DNA of 64,000 nucleotides from JAJDUF01 sp965238265 (GTDB taxonomy: Bacteria; Chloroflexota; UBA11872; UBA12225; JAJDUF01): the NCBI GenBank assembly GCA_965238265.1, contig OZ250185.1:2728001-2792000 (forward strand), in the 5' to 3' direction. The notes under the pieces were generated by a model. The model was not told the origin of the DNA. It saw only the letters and a program-made list of their open reading frames with translations, and searched no databases. The position numbers and the translations under genes were made by a program. This document shows positions 15,623 through 24,491 of the stretch, piece after piece. Position 1 is the first letter of the stretch. Each line of letters opens with the position of its first letter.

Positions 15623-16981
15623 GTGCTTACAGCGGCCGCCGCCATTTGCGGCGACGCACACGTGCTGCCGGGGGCGGCCGCAGCGAGCGAGTATGGCCAC
15701 CGAGTCCCGCTGCTCCTGGTAGCCAGGCCGGCGAGTGTCGAGGAAGTGCAGCGCCTGGTCAAGCACGCCGCCAGTCAGCGTGTGCCCGTCGTCGCGTGGG
15801 GCAGCGGCTCGCGGCAGGACTGGGGACCGCCGCAAGAGGCGGCCCAGCCGTCCTGCGTCATTGATCTCCGTCGCCTCAACCAGCCACAGGCCGTCCACGC
15901 CGACGACCTCACGGCATCGGTAGGGGCGGGCATGTTGCTGGCTGATCTTGATGCGCTGTTGGCCGCAGAAGGCCTCTGCTGGCCGGTGGAGCGCTTGGAA
16001 GGAAGCACGGCTACGGTCGGTGGGACGGTGGCCACGGCGGCCGCAGGCCCTTCACGGCGAGCTATCGGCCCGCCCGCCCGGTGGGTGCTTGGCGCCGAGG
16101 CCGTCACCGCTCAGGGTGAGATCGTGCATGCCGGCGGCCGGACGGTCAAGAATGTCGCCGGCTATGACCTCACCCGTCTGCTGGTCGGTTCGTGGGGAAC
16201 GCTGGGCCTGCTCACCGCCGTGACCCTGCGCCTGGTGGCTCGCCCGGCGGTGACCCGCTCCCTGCTGCTGACGTTTGCTGGACCTTCCGCCGTCGCCGCG
16301 GCGGCGGCGGCGCTCGCAGACCATCCCCTCGGCGCTGCCGCGGTCGAGCTGCTCGATGCTGCCATGCTGGCCCGATCTGCCCCGGCGCTCCCCCTCCCTA
16401 CGCCTGTAGAGCCGGAGCCGGAGAGTGAGGCGCCAGCGTGGGCGCTGTTGGTGCGCGCTGAGGGCCACGAGGAGCGCGTAGCCGGGCTGGAGCGTGCGGC
16501 GAGCGAGATCGCCCGGCGGCATGGCGGTATCAGCCGTGTCCTCGACGACGACGCTGCCACGCTGGTCTGGCGAGCGCGGACCGAGGCGTGGCGACCAGGT
16601 GGGGCCAGCGTGGTACGGGGCACGTGGACGATCCCGCGCGGCGGCTTGGCCGCGGCGCTCACCATGCTGCCGCAGCTGCTACCGGCGAGCGATCTCGTCG
16701 AACGCCGGATTAGCGGCCACGCCGGCGACGGGATATTACACGTCGTCTTGCAGCCGCGCGACGAGCACGACACGCAGGTGTTCGTGCCGGCAGCCGTGCG
16801 CTGCATCACCGCGCTGCGCGTTGCCGCGGCGGCGCTGGGCGGCTCTTGGCGGACGGAGTTGGCTCCGGCCGAGGTGTGGTCGCGGGCCGGCGCCGATCCG
16901 CCGGTGGCGCGACAACGCCTCTTCGACCGCTTCCGTGCCGCTGCCGACCCCGAGGGTTGCTTCAGCCTGATGGCGCGCTGA
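15623..16981 (+). CDS. glcE: FAD-binding oxidoreductase, glycolate oxidase subunit GlcE-like
   Basis: This 452-residue protein carries a PCMH-type FAD domain: RPASVEEVQRLVKHA, VPVVAWGSGSRQDWG, VGAGMLLADLDALL, GGTVATAAAGPSRRAIGP and GRTVKNVAGYDLTRLLVGS are characteristic of GlcE, the small flavin subunit of glycolate oxidase. The C-terminal half is the alpha/beta cap domain with HAGDGILHV. GlcD and the iron-sulfur GlcF are not next to it, so it may work with subunits encoded elsewhere or alone. It starts with GTG three bases after the aminotransferase stop. Length is somewhat longer than E. coli GlcE (about 350), mainly in the Ala-rich middle. Confidence 0.85.
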   Translation: MLTAAAAICGDAHVLPGAAAASEYGHRVPLLLVARPASVEEVQRLVKHAASQRVPVVAWGSGSRQDWGPPQEAAQPSCVIDLRRLNQPQAVHADDLTASVGAGMLLADLDALLAAEGLCWPVERLEGSTATVGGTVATAAAGPSRRAIGPPARWVLGAEAVTAQGEIVHAGGRTVKNVAGYDLTRLLVGSWGTLGLLTAVTLRLVARPAVTRSLLLTFAGPSAVAAAAAALADHPLGAAAVELLDAAMLARSAPALPLPTPVEPEPESEAPAWALLVRAEGHEERVAGLERAASEIARRHGGISRVLDDDAATLVWRARTEAWRPGGASVVRGTWTIPRGGLAAALTMLPQLLPASDLVERRISGHAGDGILHVVLQPRDEHDTQVFVPAAVRCITALRVAAAALGGSWRTELAPAEVWSRAGADPPVARQRLFDRFRAAADPEGCFSLMAR

Positions 16982-17335
16982 ACCGGGCGCGATTTCTTGC
17001 GGCCGGCAGCTAGGGCCGGGGAACAGCCGAGCAGGCCGCCGGCGGTACTTGACAGCGACTCCCGGAATACTACATATAGTGTGCCGCGGTGGAAGCGACG
17101 GCTGGCCGAGGGGGGATTGCACTCTACCGATGGTGATGGCAACTCAACGCGGCCCCGCTAAGGGCGAGGTATTTCAATGTGGCCGCTTCTAGTGCAACCC
17201 ACTGGACGGCCGCGCCGTTGGAGAAATCAGGTCGGGTTGATCTTAACCTTGGTTGTGTAGAACAAATGTCTTCTTGGGATGTCAAGCTCGCGAAGATGTT
17301 TTGGGTGGCTAGACGCTGAAGTGGAGGTGCTGAAC
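16982..17335. other. Intergenic region with promoter-like element
   Basis: No gene is seen in these 354 bases. The stretch is less GC-rich than its surroundings. It contains a TTGACA (17049-17054) and a TACATA (17071-17076) spaced by 16 bases that read toward the zinc-ribbon gene. Confidence 0.5.
17049..17076 (+). promoter_or_regulatory. Possible promoter upstream of zinc-ribbon gene
   Basis: A perfect TTGACA is followed after 16 bases by TACATA; TATAGT overlaps just downstream. The leader to the ATG at 17336 would be about 250 bases, unusually long. Confidence 0.4.
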
Positions 17336-17581
17336 ATGCGAGTGCCACATGTGGCCGGGGGACAACTCCTCGGAATTGGTGACTGGTCCCTTGCAGCCGT
17401 CCTGCCTGAGCGGAGTATCGCCTTCCTGGGTAAGGAGGTGGTGGCGGCCTTGCCGGTGAGGCTTTTGCGCCTTCAGGATAGAGACTCGGAGGAGCTAGTG
17501 GAATGTCCGTACTGCCGCTGTGATACGCTGGCGTTGACGGGCTGCCACACATGTGGATACCGTGTGGTCGGTGACGACTAA
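17336..17581 (+). CDS. Small zinc-ribbon protein, 81 aa
   Basis: The product begins MRVPHVAGGQLLGIGDW and ends with a four-cysteine ribbon, Cys-Pro-Tyr-Cys then, 11 residues on, Cys-His-Thr-Cys-Gly-Tyr. The ribbon spacing and the CGY tail resemble the C-terminal Cys cluster of the NrdJ protein encoded 500 bases downstream (CPQCG...CYSCGY), though the final Cys of the reductase tail is missing. A GGAGGT ribbon-binding site sits seven bases before the ATG, which supports this start over an upstream one. Function is unknown; a nucleic-acid or metal-dependent regulatory role is possible. It is not a recognised partner of ribonucleotide reductase. Confidence 0.6.
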   Translation: MRVPHVAGGQLLGIGDWSLAAVLPERSIAFLGKEVVAALPVRLLRLQDRDSEELVECPYCRCDTLALTGCHTCGYRVVGDD

Positions 17582-17667
17582 GCTGGAATCCCACGGGTTT
17601 CTTGACAATCCGCAACTCAGCCACTCTCCATCCGTTCAATCAAGCCCCTCCCTACACTATGTGGTGG

Positions 17668-17697
17668 TTGCAGAATTCCTGCCGCACAATATATAGT
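17668..17697 (+). promoter_or_regulatory. Promoter-like TTGCAG-18-TATAGT
   Basis: TTGCAG at 17668-17673 and TATAGT at 17692-17697 are separated by 18 bases. It reads toward the small ORF at 17733 and nrdJ. The ATATAGT core is shared with the element near 17074-17080. Confidence 0.45.
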
Positions 17698-17732
17698 AGC
17701 GCCACGGGAGGAGCGGTAGGAGGAAGGGTGGA

Positions 17733-17924
17733 GTGAAAGGACTTCGTCCTAGCCAACGGAGACCCGCATTGGGCCAATTCCGGGCGCGTGGTCCACGCGG
17801 CGGAGACACCGGGGCAGAGGTTACGAGTGTGAAGGGCAAGCCTATCCCACCCACGAGCAAGCCTGGGCGCACATACGAGCTTGAAGATCCCGCCAAGTAC
17901 AAATCGGTAACTGGCAGTGCCTAG
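17733..17924 (+). CDS. Hypothetical 63-aa basic protein
   Basis: A GTG start follows a GGAGGAAGG ribosome-binding site directly after a promoter-like element. The 63-residue product is basic and Pro/Gly-rich, with a C-terminal segment KPGRTYELEDPAKYKSV that looks more protein-like than the rest. No domain is recognised. It may be a genuine small protein or part of the leader of nrdJ, which begins 148 bases after its stop. Confidence 0.3.
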   Translation: MKGLRPSQRRPALGQFRARGPRGGDTGAEVTSVKGKPIPPTSKPGRTYELEDPAKYKSVTGSA

Positions 17925-18071
17925 CTAGGCAACACACACCAAACAGACCGGTACCCTCGTGATGCCCGATGGCCGATCGAGCTTGAGATCTCAAGTGGCG
18001 CCGTCGGCACTGCCCAGTAACCGAAACGAGCGGCGATCCACTTTCTTCCTATTAGAGAGCAGAGGGGGCGC

Positions 18072-20390
18072 ATGGTTGAGGCTACAGCGGTTCAGAGTGA
18101 GATAACACAGCTTGAGGGGGTGCGCGAGAAGGTTTTCCTTGACCGCTACGCCCTGAAGGACCGTGACGGCAGGCCAATCGAGACCGCGCCGGAGCAGATG
18201 TGGCGGCGCATCGCCGGGGGCATTGCCGCGGTAGAGCCGACCCCGGAGAAGCAGGCGTACTGGAGCGAGCGGTTCTACGAGGCCCTGAGCGACTTCAAGT
18301 TCGTGCCGGGAGGACGCATCCTGGCCGGCGCCGGGACCGGCACTGCCGTCACTTTCTACAACTGCTATGTCATCCCTTCGCCGGAGGATAGTCGGGGCGG
18401 CATTCTCGACAACCTCAAGGTGATGGTAGACATCATGGCTCGCGGTGGCGGCGTCGGCGTCAACCTTTCCTCGCTGCGGCCACGAGGCTCCTATATCAAG
18501 ACGGTCAACGGCACTTCATCGGGGCCGATCTCGTGGGCCGAGCTGTATTCGGTGGCGACCAAGGATGTCATCCAGCAGGGCGGCTCGCGGCGCGGGGCGC
18601 TCATGCTCATGCTCAACGATGACCACCCCGATATCGAGGAGTTCATCACCGTCAAGAAGGACCTCCAGCGCATCAATGGGGCCAACCTGTCGGTCTGCGT
18701 CTCGGATGCGTTCATGGCAGCGGTCAAGCAGGACCGGTCCTGGCAACTGAAGTGGCAGGGCGAAGTCAAGAAGGAGCTACCGGCCCGCGAGCTATGGGAG
18801 CTTATCTGCGAGGCGGCCTGGGCCTCGGGCGAGCCGGGCATGGTGTTCATTGACCGCTACAACAAGGTCTCGAACACCTGGTACTACGAAGACATTATCT
18901 GTGTCAATCCGTGCGGCGAACAGGGCTTGCCGGCGTGGGGGGTGTGCAATCTCGGAGCGCTCAACGTCGCGGCCTTCGTGCGTGACGGCGAGATGGACTA
19001 CGACGCCCTCACGGAGCACGCCAAGGTCGCTATCCGCTTCCTCGATGATGTGGTGGACGCCAACGAGTACTTCATCCCGGAGAACCGCAAGGCCCAGCTG
19101 GGCACCCGGCGCACGGGCCTGGGCACGATGGGGCTGGCCGACGCGCTCATCAAGATGGAGCTGTGGTACGGGCACGAGGAATCGCTGCCGGTGATCGAGC
19201 GGGTCTACCGCACTATCCGCGACGCTGCCTACGAGTGCTCGGCGGCACTGGCCGTCGAGAAGGGGCCGTTCCCCTCCTGGGACAAGGATAAGTACGCGCA
19301 GGGTGTCTTCATCGAGCGGCTGCCGGCGACGCTACAGGAGCAGATTGCCGAGACCGGCACGCGCAACGCCGTGCTGCTGACTCAGGCGCCGACCGGTAGC
19401 ACCAGCCTGCTCTCCGGTGTCAGCTCCGGGATCGAGCCGGTCTACGACTTCGCGTTCGTGCGCCGGGATCGGATCGGCGAGCACGTCATCTACCATCCGC
19501 TGCTCCAGGCGTGGAAGGAGACGCATCCCGACGCGGAACCCCCGCCGTGGTTCGTAAGCGCGAATGACCTGTCGCCGGAAGACCACGTGCGTGTGCAGGC
19601 GTTGGTGCAGCAATACACCGATTCCAGCATCAGCAAGACGGTCAACGCGCCAAACTCGCACACCATTGACGACGTGAAGACGCTCTATACGATGGCCTAC
19701 GACTTGGGCTGCAAGGGCATCACGTACTTCCGCGACGGCTGCCGCGAGGGCGTGCTCTCCCACATCGAAGAGCCGGACAAGCAGGAAGCGGAGCAGCAGA
19801 CCGAGGCGGTGCAGCAGCTTGGCCTGAACGGCCTCGAGACACCCTCGCAGGTCAAGCCGCGGCCCCAGGCGATGCACGGCGTCACCTATCGGAAGCCGAC
19901 GCCGTTGGGTACGGCGTTCGTGACGGTCAATCACAATGGCGACGAACGGCCCTTCGAGGTGTTCACCCAGGTCGGCAAGGCCGGCTCCGATACGGCGGCC
20001 GACGCCGAGGCGATGGGCCGGCTGATCTCGCTCATCCTGCGCTTGCCATCGCCGCTCAACCCCGTCGAGCGCCTCCGGCAGGTGGTGGATCAGCTTTCGG
20101 GCATCGGCGGCGGCCGCTCGATGGGCTTTGGCCCGCAGCGGGTCCGCTCGCTCCCCGACGGTATCGCGCAGGTCCTGTCCGAATACTTGGCGGAGCACCA
20201 GCCGGCCGACGGCGATGCCGTTGTGGCGACGAACGGAGCAACGAGCGAGCAGCCGACCGCCACCAACGGCCAGACCGAGACCGGCGCGTTTGCCCGTCCC
20301 GGCGACCTCTGCCCGCAGTGCGGCGTCGCTGCGCTGGTCCACGAAGAGGGCTGCCAGAAGTGCTACTCCTGCGGCTACTCCGAGTGCTGA
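18072..20390 (+). CDS. nrdJ: Adenosylcobalamin-dependent ribonucleoside reductase (class II)
   Basis: NrdJ reduces ribonucleotides to deoxyribonucleotides with adenosylcobalamin as radical source and no oxygen requirement. The 772-residue protein shows the reductase barrel motifs: PGGRILAGAGTG, FYNCYVIPSPEDS with the first redox Cys, GGGVGVNLSSLRPRGS, CVNPCGEQ with the catalytic Cys, and APTGSTSLLSGVSSGIEP. A variable linker is followed by a DUF-like GxSMGFGPQR region and a C-terminal Cys cluster CPQCG...CYSCGYSEC that shuttles electrons from thioredoxin. The ATG has GAGGGGG upstream. No cobalamin riboswitch is apparent in the leader. No separate nrdAB or nrdD is in the window. Confidence 0.97.
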   Translation: MVEATAVQSEITQLEGVREKVFLDRYALKDRDGRPIETAPEQMWRRIAGGIAAVEPTPEKQAYWSERFYEALSDFKFVPGGRILAGAGTGTAVTFYNCYVIPSPEDSRGGILDNLKVMVDIMARGGGVGVNLSSLRPRGSYIKTVNGTSSGPISWAELYSVATKDVIQQGGSRRGALMLMLNDDHPDIEEFITVKKDLQRINGANLSVCVSDAFMAAVKQDRSWQLKWQGEVKKELPARELWELICEAAWASGEPGMVFIDRYNKVSNTWYYEDIICVNPCGEQGLPAWGVCNLGALNVAAFVRDGEMDYDALTEHAKVAIRFLDDVVDANEYFIPENRKAQLGTRRTGLGTMGLADALIKMELWYGHEESLPVIERVYRTIRDAAYECSAALAVEKGPFPSWDKDKYAQGVFIERLPATLQEQIAETGTRNAVLLTQAPTGSTSLLSGVSSGIEPVYDFAFVRRDRIGEHVIYHPLLQAWKETHPDAEPPPWFVSANDLSPEDHVRVQALVQQYTDSSISKTVNAPNSHTIDDVKTLYTMAYDLGCKGITYFRDGCREGVLSHIEEPDKQEAEQQTEAVQQLGLNGLETPSQVKPRPQAMHGVTYRKPTPLGTAFVTVNHNGDERPFEVFTQVGKAGSDTAADAEAMGRLISLILRLPSPLNPVERLRQVVDQLSGIGGGRSMGFGPQRVRSLPDGIAQVLSEYLAEHQPADGDAVVATNGATSEQPTATNGQTETGAFARPGDLCPQCGVAALVHEEGCQKCYSCGYSEC

Positions 20391-20403
20391 CAACTGCCCC
20401 TTT

Positions 20404-20455
20404 GGCCTCACCCCCGGCCCCCTCTCCATCGCCAAGCGATAGAGAGGGGGAGTCT
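20404..20455. repeat. Family C palindrome (CTCTCC...GGAGAG type)
   Basis: CCTCACCCCCGGCCCCCTCTCC, a short loop and AGAGAGGGGGAGT. Related copies are at about 28545-28595, 33280-33320, 38459-38510, 51284-51335, 54415-54465, 58333-58372 and 62340-62385. Confidence 0.7.
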
Positions 20456-20491
20456 GCCGGAGGATGATCCCTCTGTAACCTGGCGGCAGCC

Positions 20492-21919
20492 ATGCCAAGA
20501 AACACGCTGTATTACGGCGACAACCTCGAAGTGCTCCGCGAGCATATCCGCGATGAGTCGGTAGACCTCATCTACCTTGATCCGCCCTTCAAGAGCAACC
20601 AGGACTATGACGTGCTGTTCCGCGAGCAGGACGATTCCCGCTCGGTAGCCCAGATCAAAGCATTCCGGGACACTTGGCAGTGGGATCAAATTGCTGCCGC
20701 CGCCTATCGGGAGGTCGTAGAAGCCGGGGGCCGGGTCTCTCTGGCTATGCAAGCATTCCGCACCTTCCTTGGCCCATCAGACGTGCTTGCTTACTTAAGT
20801 ATGATGGCTCCGCGTCTGCTGGAGTTGCACCGGGTCCTGAAACCAACGGGGAGCCTCTATCTACACTGCGATCCGACCGCCAGCCACTATCTCAAGCTGC
20901 TGCTGGATGCCATCTTTGGCCCCACCAGCTTCCGCAACGAGATTATTTGGTCCTATCGGACCGGCGGTGTGAGTAAACGCTATTGGCCACGCAAGCATGA
21001 CACACTCTTGTTCTATGTAGTGTCAAAGCACTACCGGCATCAACCACCGAAAGAACGCATCTTTTACGAGAGTGAATTTTTCACCACGCAAGTTGACGAA
21101 CAAGGTCGGCATTTTGCCGATGTGTACATACGGGATGTGTGGGATAATATAAAACCTATCATCAATGTATCCCGTGAACGGCTCGGCTACCCTACGCAGA
21201 AACCCGAAGCCCTGTTGGAGCGCATCATCCAGGCGAGCAGCAATGAGGGAGACGTTGTGCTCGACCCGTTCTGCGGCTGCGGTACCGCGATTGCGGCGGC
21301 GCAAAAACTCGGTAGGCAGTGGATCGGCATTGACATCACCCATCTCGCCATCAACCTCATTCGCCATCGGTTACAGGATGCCTTTGGAACCGACATGGCC
21401 CAGCAGTATGCGGTCATCGGGGAACCCGGGGACTTGGCGGGAGCGGAAGCCTTAGCGCAGGATGATCGCTTCCAGTTTCAGTGGTGGGCCTTGGGACGAG
21501 TAGGAGCGAGGCCGGTCCCGACAGAGCGTAAGCGCGGTGCCGACCAGGGGATTGACGGCCGCCTTTATTTCCACGACGAAGGAGAGGGTGGTCCAACGAA
21601 GCAAGTCATCCTCTCTGTAAAGTCCGGCCGGGTCAGTGTTACCGATATGCGGGACTTGCGGGGAGTGGTGGAGCGCGAGGAGGCGGCGATTGGCGTGCTT
21701 ATCACCTTGCGGGACCCGACGCAGCCGATGATAACGGAGGCTGCGGATGCCGGCTTCTATCATTCACCCGGTTGGGATCAGGATTATCCGAAGCTGCAAA
21801 TCCTGACTGTAGCCGACCTATTCGATGGTCGGGGGATTCAGTACCCGCGCGGTACGAGTACGACTTTCGCGCGTGCCCCACGCGCCGCGCCCACTGCGAG
21901 GATAGAGCATCTGCTGTAG
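20492..21919 (+). CDS. DNA methyltransferase (beta-type amino-MTase) fused to a nuclease-like domain
   Basis: Residues 1-300 are an amino-methyltransferase with motif IV DLIYLDPPF at 26-34 and, further on, motif I LDPFCGCGTAIAAA at about 256-269; motif IV before motif I is the beta-class order, so it should methylate adenine-N6 or cytosine-N4. It opens with YYGDNLEVL, the target-binding side of motif III/IV. Residues about 340-460 form a separate domain with GADQGIDGRLYF, then VILSVKSGRVSV, then REEAAIGVLITL; the D...(V/S)xK arrangement suggests a PD-(D/E)xK nuclease fold. This C-terminal extension is seen in stand-alone methyltransferases of cyanobacteria and Chloroflexota. No specificity or restriction gene is adjacent. 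Function as modification alone or restriction-modification in one chain is open. Confidence 0.82.
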   Translation: MPRNTLYYGDNLEVLREHIRDESVDLIYLDPPFKSNQDYDVLFREQDDSRSVAQIKAFRDTWQWDQIAAAAYREVVEAGGRVSLAMQAFRTFLGPSDVLAYLSMMAPRLLELHRVLKPTGSLYLHCDPTASHYLKLLLDAIFGPTSFRNEIIWSYRTGGVSKRYWPRKHDTLLFYVVSKHYRHQPPKERIFYESEFFTTQVDEQGRHFADVYIRDVWDNIKPIINVSRERLGYPTQKPEALLERIIQASSNEGDVVLDPFCGCGTAIAAAQKLGRQWIGIDITHLAINLIRHRLQDAFGTDMAQQYAVIGEPGDLAGAEALAQDDRFQFQWWALGRVGARPVPTERKRGADQGIDGRLYFHDEGEGGPTKQVILSVKSGRVSVTDMRDLRGVVEREEAAIGVLITLRDPTQPMITEAADAGFYHSPGWDQDYPKLQILTVADLFDGRGIQYPRGTSTTFARAPRAAPTARIEHLL

Positions 21920-21951
21920 TAATAGCCGTGGTATCATGAGGAGAGGTCTCG

Positions 21952-22677
21952 ATGGGTATGTTGGATGGGCGGGTGGCGCTGGTGACGGGGGCGAGCAGCG
22001 GGATGGGCCGGGCGACGGCGCGTCTATTCGCCCAGGAAGGGGCGGCGGTCGTGCTGGCGGCGCGGCGTGGCGATCTACTGCAAACGCTGGCTGACGAAAT
22101 CGGCGCTGCCGGCGGCCGCGTCCTCAGCTGTCCGACCGACCTGACCGACCGCGCGGCCGTTGACGCCTTGGTCGCCGCGACGCTCGACCGGTTCGGCGCG
22201 CTGCACATCCTCTGCAACCCGGCCGGCACCAATATCAAGCGGCGGGCGCTCACGCAGCTCGATCCGGCCGCCTGGGACGGCATGGTGGACATCAACCTGA
22301 CCGGCGCGTTCAACGTCACCCGCGCCGTGCTCCCGGCCATGCGGGCGCAGCGCGACGGGGTCATCATCCATGTCTCGTCCGGTGCGGTGCAGGCGCCCGA
22401 TGTCTCCGGCGTGGCGTATCAGGCCACGAAGCACGGCATGGTCGGCCTCACGCACGGCACCATGGCCGAGGAAAAGGCCAACGGCATCCGCTGCACCGTG
22501 CTGTTCCCCGGGCTGACCGACACGCCGCTCCTGGACAAGCGGCCGGTCCCGACGCCGCCGGAGGTCGTCGCCTGCGCGCTGCAATCCGAAGACGTGGCGG
22601 CCGCCTGCCTGTTCGTGGCCTCCCTGCCCCCACGGGCCTACGTCCCCGACATGCGGCTGCTGCCGGCGGCGCTGTAG
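21952..22677 (+). CDS. Short-chain dehydrogenase/reductase
   Basis: A 241-residue classical SDR. It has VALVTGASSGMGRATA for NAD(P) binding, the NNAG position changed to CNPAG, catalytic Ser in IIHVSSGA, and the Tyr-x3-Lys pair in VAYQATKHGMVGL. The reaction is oxidation or reduction of an alcohol/carbonyl group with NAD(P); the substrate is unknown. Start ATG follows GAGAGG. After the first 190 residues, the C-terminus PTPPEVVACAL...DVAAACLFVASLPPRAYVPD fits the SDR family. The next gene is convergent, only 30 bases away. Confidence 0.88.
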   Translation: MGMLDGRVALVTGASSGMGRATARLFAQEGAAVVLAARRGDLLQTLADEIGAAGGRVLSCPTDLTDRAAVDALVAATLDRFGALHILCNPAGTNIKRRALTQLDPAAWDGMVDINLTGAFNVTRAVLPAMRAQRDGVIIHVSSGAVQAPDVSGVAYQATKHGMVGLTHGTMAEEKANGIRCTVLFPGLTDTPLLDKRPVPTPPEVVACALQSEDVAAACLFVASLPPRAYVPDMRLLPAAL

Positions 22678-22707
22678 GCCCGCGCTTCCGGTCACAAGCG
22701 GCCGCAG

Positions 22708-24384
22708 CTAACCCTGGGCCGCCGGCTCTACTGCGACGTAGCGGTAGCCGTAGCGCACCATGTCCCCACTCGCCACCTCGGCCACCAGCAAACCCACGCC
22801 GTCGCCCAGGTCCAGACGGCGCACCGCACCCGGATTCTCGCTCGTGTTCTCGCCCAGATCGGGTAACACGACGTGCGTGATGCCCGGCGGTACCGTCAGC
22901 GTGCGTCGGCGCTCCCAATAGCGGCTGGCGTCATAGCCCCGGCCGACGACCGGCTCGGCAAAGAGTAGCTCGATACGATGATCCGGTAGGTAGTAGCGCA
23001 GTTGGCGCGAGCGGTCATAGGCGAGGATCAGCGTGCTCTCGGCCGGAAACTGCGTCTCGATTGCCGCGACCTGCTTACCGAGGATGCGGTCAATCGCGCG
23101 GATTTCCCGCAGCCGCCCCTCGCCGTCGGCTACGAGAAACAGCGCCGCATTGCTCAAGGCGATGAGCGCAATCAGGATCGTCGCCGCGTAGAGTGTCCAC
23201 TGCGGGGCTGGTCTCCTGGTGGGAAGGAGTTGCTGGGCGTCGCGCGGACTCCCCTTCCCTCCAGGGAAGGGGCCGGGGGTTAGGCCCAACTCGCCTCCGG
23301 CCGGCGCTCTCCCGCCGCCCGGCCGAGCAAGTCGCACCGCCCGTGCGGTGTCCTGAGCGAGGACGAGCATGCCGTGCGCCGTGAGCAAGCAGAGTGCGGG
23401 CAGGAACGACAGCAGATAGCCCGGATTGCCGATGTGGATGAGGAGGTAGAAGGCGAGCGGCGGCGCCAGCCACAGGCCCAACACCTGCGCTCGCCCATCG
23501 CTCACGAGCCGTGGCGGCGCAAAGAAGCGCCCGGCGATATAGAGCAGGGGCAGCAGCGCGAGTCCCAGTCCGTTGTACGTGTAGCCGACGAGCGTGCGGG
23601 TGTTCTCCAGCACGGCCAGGAGGAGCTTCCCGAAGCCGGAGGTGGCGCGCAGGAAGTAGAGAAAGTAGCCGCCGGATGCTGCTTGATAGGTCTGCCAGCC
23701 GCCACTGAGCCAGACCATCGGCACGTACCAAGCGACGATCAGCACCGCCAACAGCCCCAAGCCGGCGAGCCGGCGCCACCTCGGTCGCCGCCAAGCTCCC
23801 CAGAGCCAGAGCGGCAGTAGGAAGGGCACCAGCTCCGGGCGAAAGCCGCCAGCGACGGCCAGCAGAGCCGCGCCGACGAGCGTGGTATCGCGGTCACCGG
23901 ACGTGTCACCGCTGCGGTTCTGGAGCGCCAGTAGCACGAGCAACGACGAAAAGAGCGCCAGGAAAGCGTAGGGGTAGGCCACCTCGCCGTGTCCCCAGAA
24001 GAGTGAGCTTGTCGTCAGGATCAGCCCACCGAGGACGCCGGTGGGTGCGCCAAACAGGCGCCCGCCCACCAGCACCGTGGACCAGACGGCCCCGACGCTC
24101 GCCAGTACCGACAGCCAGACGTAGGCAGCGTTGGCATCAACGACGACAACGTGTACGAGCCGGGCCGCGGCGACGTACAGGATGTAGCCGGGCGGCTGGG
24201 GCTGGTGCCACGCGACGTTGTAGTGCTGGAGGGCGAGGGCAAAGTTGGCGGAATCCCAGGCAAAGAGCTGGGTCGAGCGCAAGGGCACCCGTGTAAGGAG
24301 CGTGAGCGCAGCGAGACCGGCGGCCCACCACAGCAACGACCCGCTGAATCGCTTGCCGCCCCACACCTGTAGCTTGGCCCCCAC
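22708..24384 (-). CDS. Membrane glycosyltransferase (GT39/DUF2723-like)
   Basis: A roughly 558-residue integral membrane protein with about ten hydrophobic segments in the first 420 residues and a soluble C-terminal domain. FAWDSANFALAL near the start and HQPQPPGYILYVAAA shortly after are the Asp and PPGY motifs of lipid-phosphosugar-dependent GT-C transferases of the GT39 or DUF2723 type, which glycosylate proteins or envelope lipids outside the membrane. The start is uncertain: GTG at 24384 (or 24366) follows a family A repeat, and the open frame continues upstream through it into csm5. A second repeat has been inserted in frame at about residues 367-380 (LTPGPFPGGKGS). It lies downstream of csm5 on the same strand. 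Confidence 0.75.
   Translation of the reverse strand: MGAKLQVWGGKRFSGSLLWWAAGLAALTLLTRVPLRSTQLFAWDSANFALALQHYNVAWHQPQPPGYILYVAAARLVHVVVVDANAAYVWLSVLASVGAVWSTVLVGGRLFGAPTGVLGGLILTTSSLFWGHGEVAYPYAFLALFSSLLVLLALQNRSGDTSGDRDTTLVGAALLAVAGGFRPELVPFLLPLWLWGAWRRPRWRRLAGLGLLAVLIVAWYVPMVWLSGGWQTYQAASGGYFLYFLRATSGFGKLLLAVLENTRTLVGYTYNGLGLALLPLLYIAGRFFAPPRLVSDGRAQVLGLWLAPPLAFYLLIHIGNPGYLLSFLPALCLLTAHGMLVLAQDTARAVRLARPGGGRAPAGGELGLTPGPFPGGKGSPRDAQQLLPTRRPAPQWTLYAATILIALIALSNAALFLVADGEGRLREIRAIDRILGKQVAAIETQFPAESTLILAYDRSRQLRYYLPDHRIELLFAEPVVGRGYDASRYWERRRTLTVPPGITHVVLPDLGENTSENPGAVRRLDLGDGVGLLVAEVASGDMVRYGYRYVAVEPAAQG
23250..23284. repeat. Family G palindrome inside glycosyltransferase
   Basis: CCCCTTCCCTCCAGGGAAGGGG followed by CCGGGGGTTAGG. 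The same arms occur at about 7670-7705, 14318-14362, 51136-51190 and 54361-54522. Here it is translated in frame. Confidence 0.75.
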
Positions 24385-24488
24385 CCTAGCTCTCCCCCGC
24401 TGCGATGGGGGGGGGGGACACACCGCCCACCGGCACAGCGGCCCATGCCGCCGTCCCCCCGTCGCAACGGGGGGACCTACAGGGGGGC
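24376..24488. repeat. Palindromic repeat, family A
   Basis: CTCCCCCGCTGCGATGGGGG and CCGTCCCCCCGTCGCAACGG blocks, separated by a CCGGCACAGCGG spacer. It fills the gap between csm5 and the glycosyltransferase. Confidence 0.65.
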
Positions 24489-24491
24489 CAG

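Noticed and set aside
17925..18071. Cobalamin riboswitch before nrdJ
   Set aside because: No B12-box-like sequence or matching structure was seen in the leader.
19332..20498. 388-codon antisense frame over nrdJ
   Set aside because: Arg/Gly/Leu-rich shadow of the true gene with no recognisable domain.
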